NCBI GenBank assembly: GCA_030424825.1
Contig: JAUHWE010000251.1
Span: 1-6,861 of the forward strand
Origin: Verrucomicrobiia bacterium
GTDB lineage: Bacteria; Verrucomicrobiota; Verrucomicrobiia; Opitutales; Opitutaceae
Reading direction: 5' to 3'
DNA length: 6,861 nucleotides
Under the pieces are notes generated by a model, which was not told the origin of the DNA, made no database searches, and saw only the letters and a list, made by a program, of their open reading frames with translations. Below, piece by piece: positions 5,660-6,861 of the stretch. Made by a program: the position numbers and the translations under genes. Each line of letters opens with the position of its first letter. Within the stretch, counting starts at the first letter, position 1.

Positions 5660-6861
5660 CTAATTCAACGCTGTGATTGTCGACTGAACATCGTAGACCT
5701 TCCCATTGACCACGGTGAAAAGCGAATGGCCGCGCAGGTTAGGTTCTCCTTTAAGGGCACTGTGGTATTCCGGGTCCTCAAGCTCTTCTGCCAGTCGGTC
5801 TTCGTCAACTTCGTAGGTTGCGGTTTCGTCAAAGATGGCTAGATTGGCCATAGCGCCCGTTTGCATGGTCCCGATTTCTAGAGGGAAACGGAAAAACTGG
5901 GAAACGTGCTTGGCTGGGTTGATCGCGGCCAGTTGATCGATATCGTGCCAAGTGTAGTCGTAGTTGGAAACGAGTTCGAAATAGTACTGCAAGCTGTGCT
6001 CGATATTGCGAGTGCCGGGACTGCCGGGAAGGCCGTCTTTGAATTGCTTGGCGGATTTTGCGTGAGGCGCGTGATCGGATCCGAAGAATATGGGGTAGCC
6101 CGAACGGACGGCGACGGTAGTTGATCAGGGCAATTTCGGATGCCTGGTCCAGAAGGCGCTCTCGGCACCAGTAGACATAGTCCAGCCCGATTTCGGCCGG
6201 AAGCGCGTAGGTAGCGCCCTTGGCCCGATCTAGAATTTGCTGGAGTCCGGGGCCGGTCGGAATATGGCGCGCGAGTAAACTGGATACGCCAACCGATTCC
6301 GCCAGATCCATGGTTTCTTTCTGGCAGGCCAGAACGGTGGATCCGTCGAAATACTCGTGATGCAGAAGGCGGGGGTTGGGATGGGCTCGATCTCTGAACT
6401 CGGCCAGCGATTCATCCGGGCGAGCTTGGTCGTTGTGGTAGGAAACGGCTTCACCTTTCCAGGGAGCGTACATATCGCGACGCGTTTGACCCGTAAGTCC
6501 AGACCCGCCAAAGGTTGATCCAAAATCTTTTCCCTCATGGCCAGAGATCGCCTCAGCTCCGGGCTCCATGCGCGGCCAAAGGACAATGGGCAGCAGGCTG
6601 GCCTTGGAATAGTGCGCTTGCGACCGCTGGTGCCGATAGGGTCCTACGGGACCCCATGGAGTGTTGCCCATGGCCCCAACGATACAGACACCTCCTTTGA
6701 GAGCGGCCAGACAGCCTGACCGAATCGAGTACTGAGCGTTGGCTTTGCGGATTGATTCGATGAGCTGGTCATAGTCGACCCCCTCGGGGCCGTATGTTTC
6801 CACTTCCTCGCGGGTTGGTTCAGCGGATTCGCGGAAGTGAACGTGAGGATCGACGCGTCCG
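5660..6861 (-). pseudogene. Dihydroorotase-family amidohydrolase, frameshifted, 5' end beyond window
   Basis: The two frames together encode about 399 residues of a dihydroorotase-like metallohydrolase (pyrimidine synthesis: carbamoyl-aspartate to dihydroorotate). The first in-window residues are G-R-V-D-P-H-V-H-F-R-E, the D-x-H-x-H-x-R metal site (H6, H8, R10). Then come G-N-T-P (65-68, equivalent to M-P-N-T-x-P), a possible carboxylated lysine K111 in G-K-D-F, H142 in S-Y-H-N-D, and H199 in A-R-H-I-P-T-G. This frame reads sensibly to I-N-Y (248, ending at 6117). The family continues one base on, from 6115, as V-A-V-R-S-G-Y-P-I-F-F-G-S-D-H-A-P-H, whose Asp is the last metal ligand, and runs 151 residues to a TAG at 5660. 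The usual N-P-P-L-R segment seems missing at the junction. The GTG at 6803 is an internal Val. It may be pyrC itself or a divergent paralogue; a sequencing error cannot be excluded. Confidence 0.82.

Noticed and set aside
5878..6586. Other minus-strand reading frames over the dihydroorotase-like gene
   Set aside because: They are in frames without family motifs, rich in Pro/Ser/Arg as expected of out-of-frame translation. The real protein is explained by the two frames joined near 6116.

Overview
The window looks like a chromosomal segment of a free-living, probably marine or polysaccharide-degrading bacterium with roughly 50% G+C. A formylglycine-type sulfatase, a divergent dihydroorotase-like amidohydrolase and generally weak Shine-Dalgarno sequences would fit Verrucomicrobiota (Opitutae-like) or a related PVC lineage. 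That placement is an inference from family content and is not proven by the sequence.

Layout. (1) 1-599, + strand: C-terminal part of a sulfatase entering from the left edge. (2) 722-1432, +: class I SAM-dependent methyltransferase. (3) 1465-3367, -: a two-gene operon, a GPH-type MFS transporter followed 1 nt later by a Blc-type lipocalin lipoprotein. It converges on the methyltransferase. (4) 3368-3759: a 392-bp divergent regulatory region. It holds a MerR-like promoter dyad facing the transporter, a perfect TATAAT facing the other way, and two leader hairpins. (5) 3760-4629, +: DUF1295 membrane protein of the steroid 5-alpha-reductase superfamily. (6) 4630-4944: a convergent gap carrying a REPIN-like pair of inverted GTAG-headed REP sequences. 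(7) 4945-5253, -: a small cupin gene broken by an amber codon at position 10. It has no usable start after the stop, so simple ORF calling misses it. (8) 5485-5560, +: tRNA-Phe(GAA) with encoded CCA. (9) 5660-6861, -: a dihydroorotase-family gene running off the right edge and broken by a frameshift near 6116.

How the genes may work together. The GPH-type transporter, the lipocalin and the DUF1295 protein share one divergent control region. In proteobacteria the same families occur with light- or singlet-oxygen-induced fatty-acid-modification genes (ChrR/RpoE and LitR regulons). The transporter promoter candidate has the 19-bp spacer with a centred dyad that is typical of MerR-family control. 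Together this suggests a small stress-inducible envelope-lipid module, though none of the core lipid-modifying enzymes or the regulator lies in the window. The right third looks eroded, with two damaged genes on either side of an intact tRNA and a REPIN nearby.
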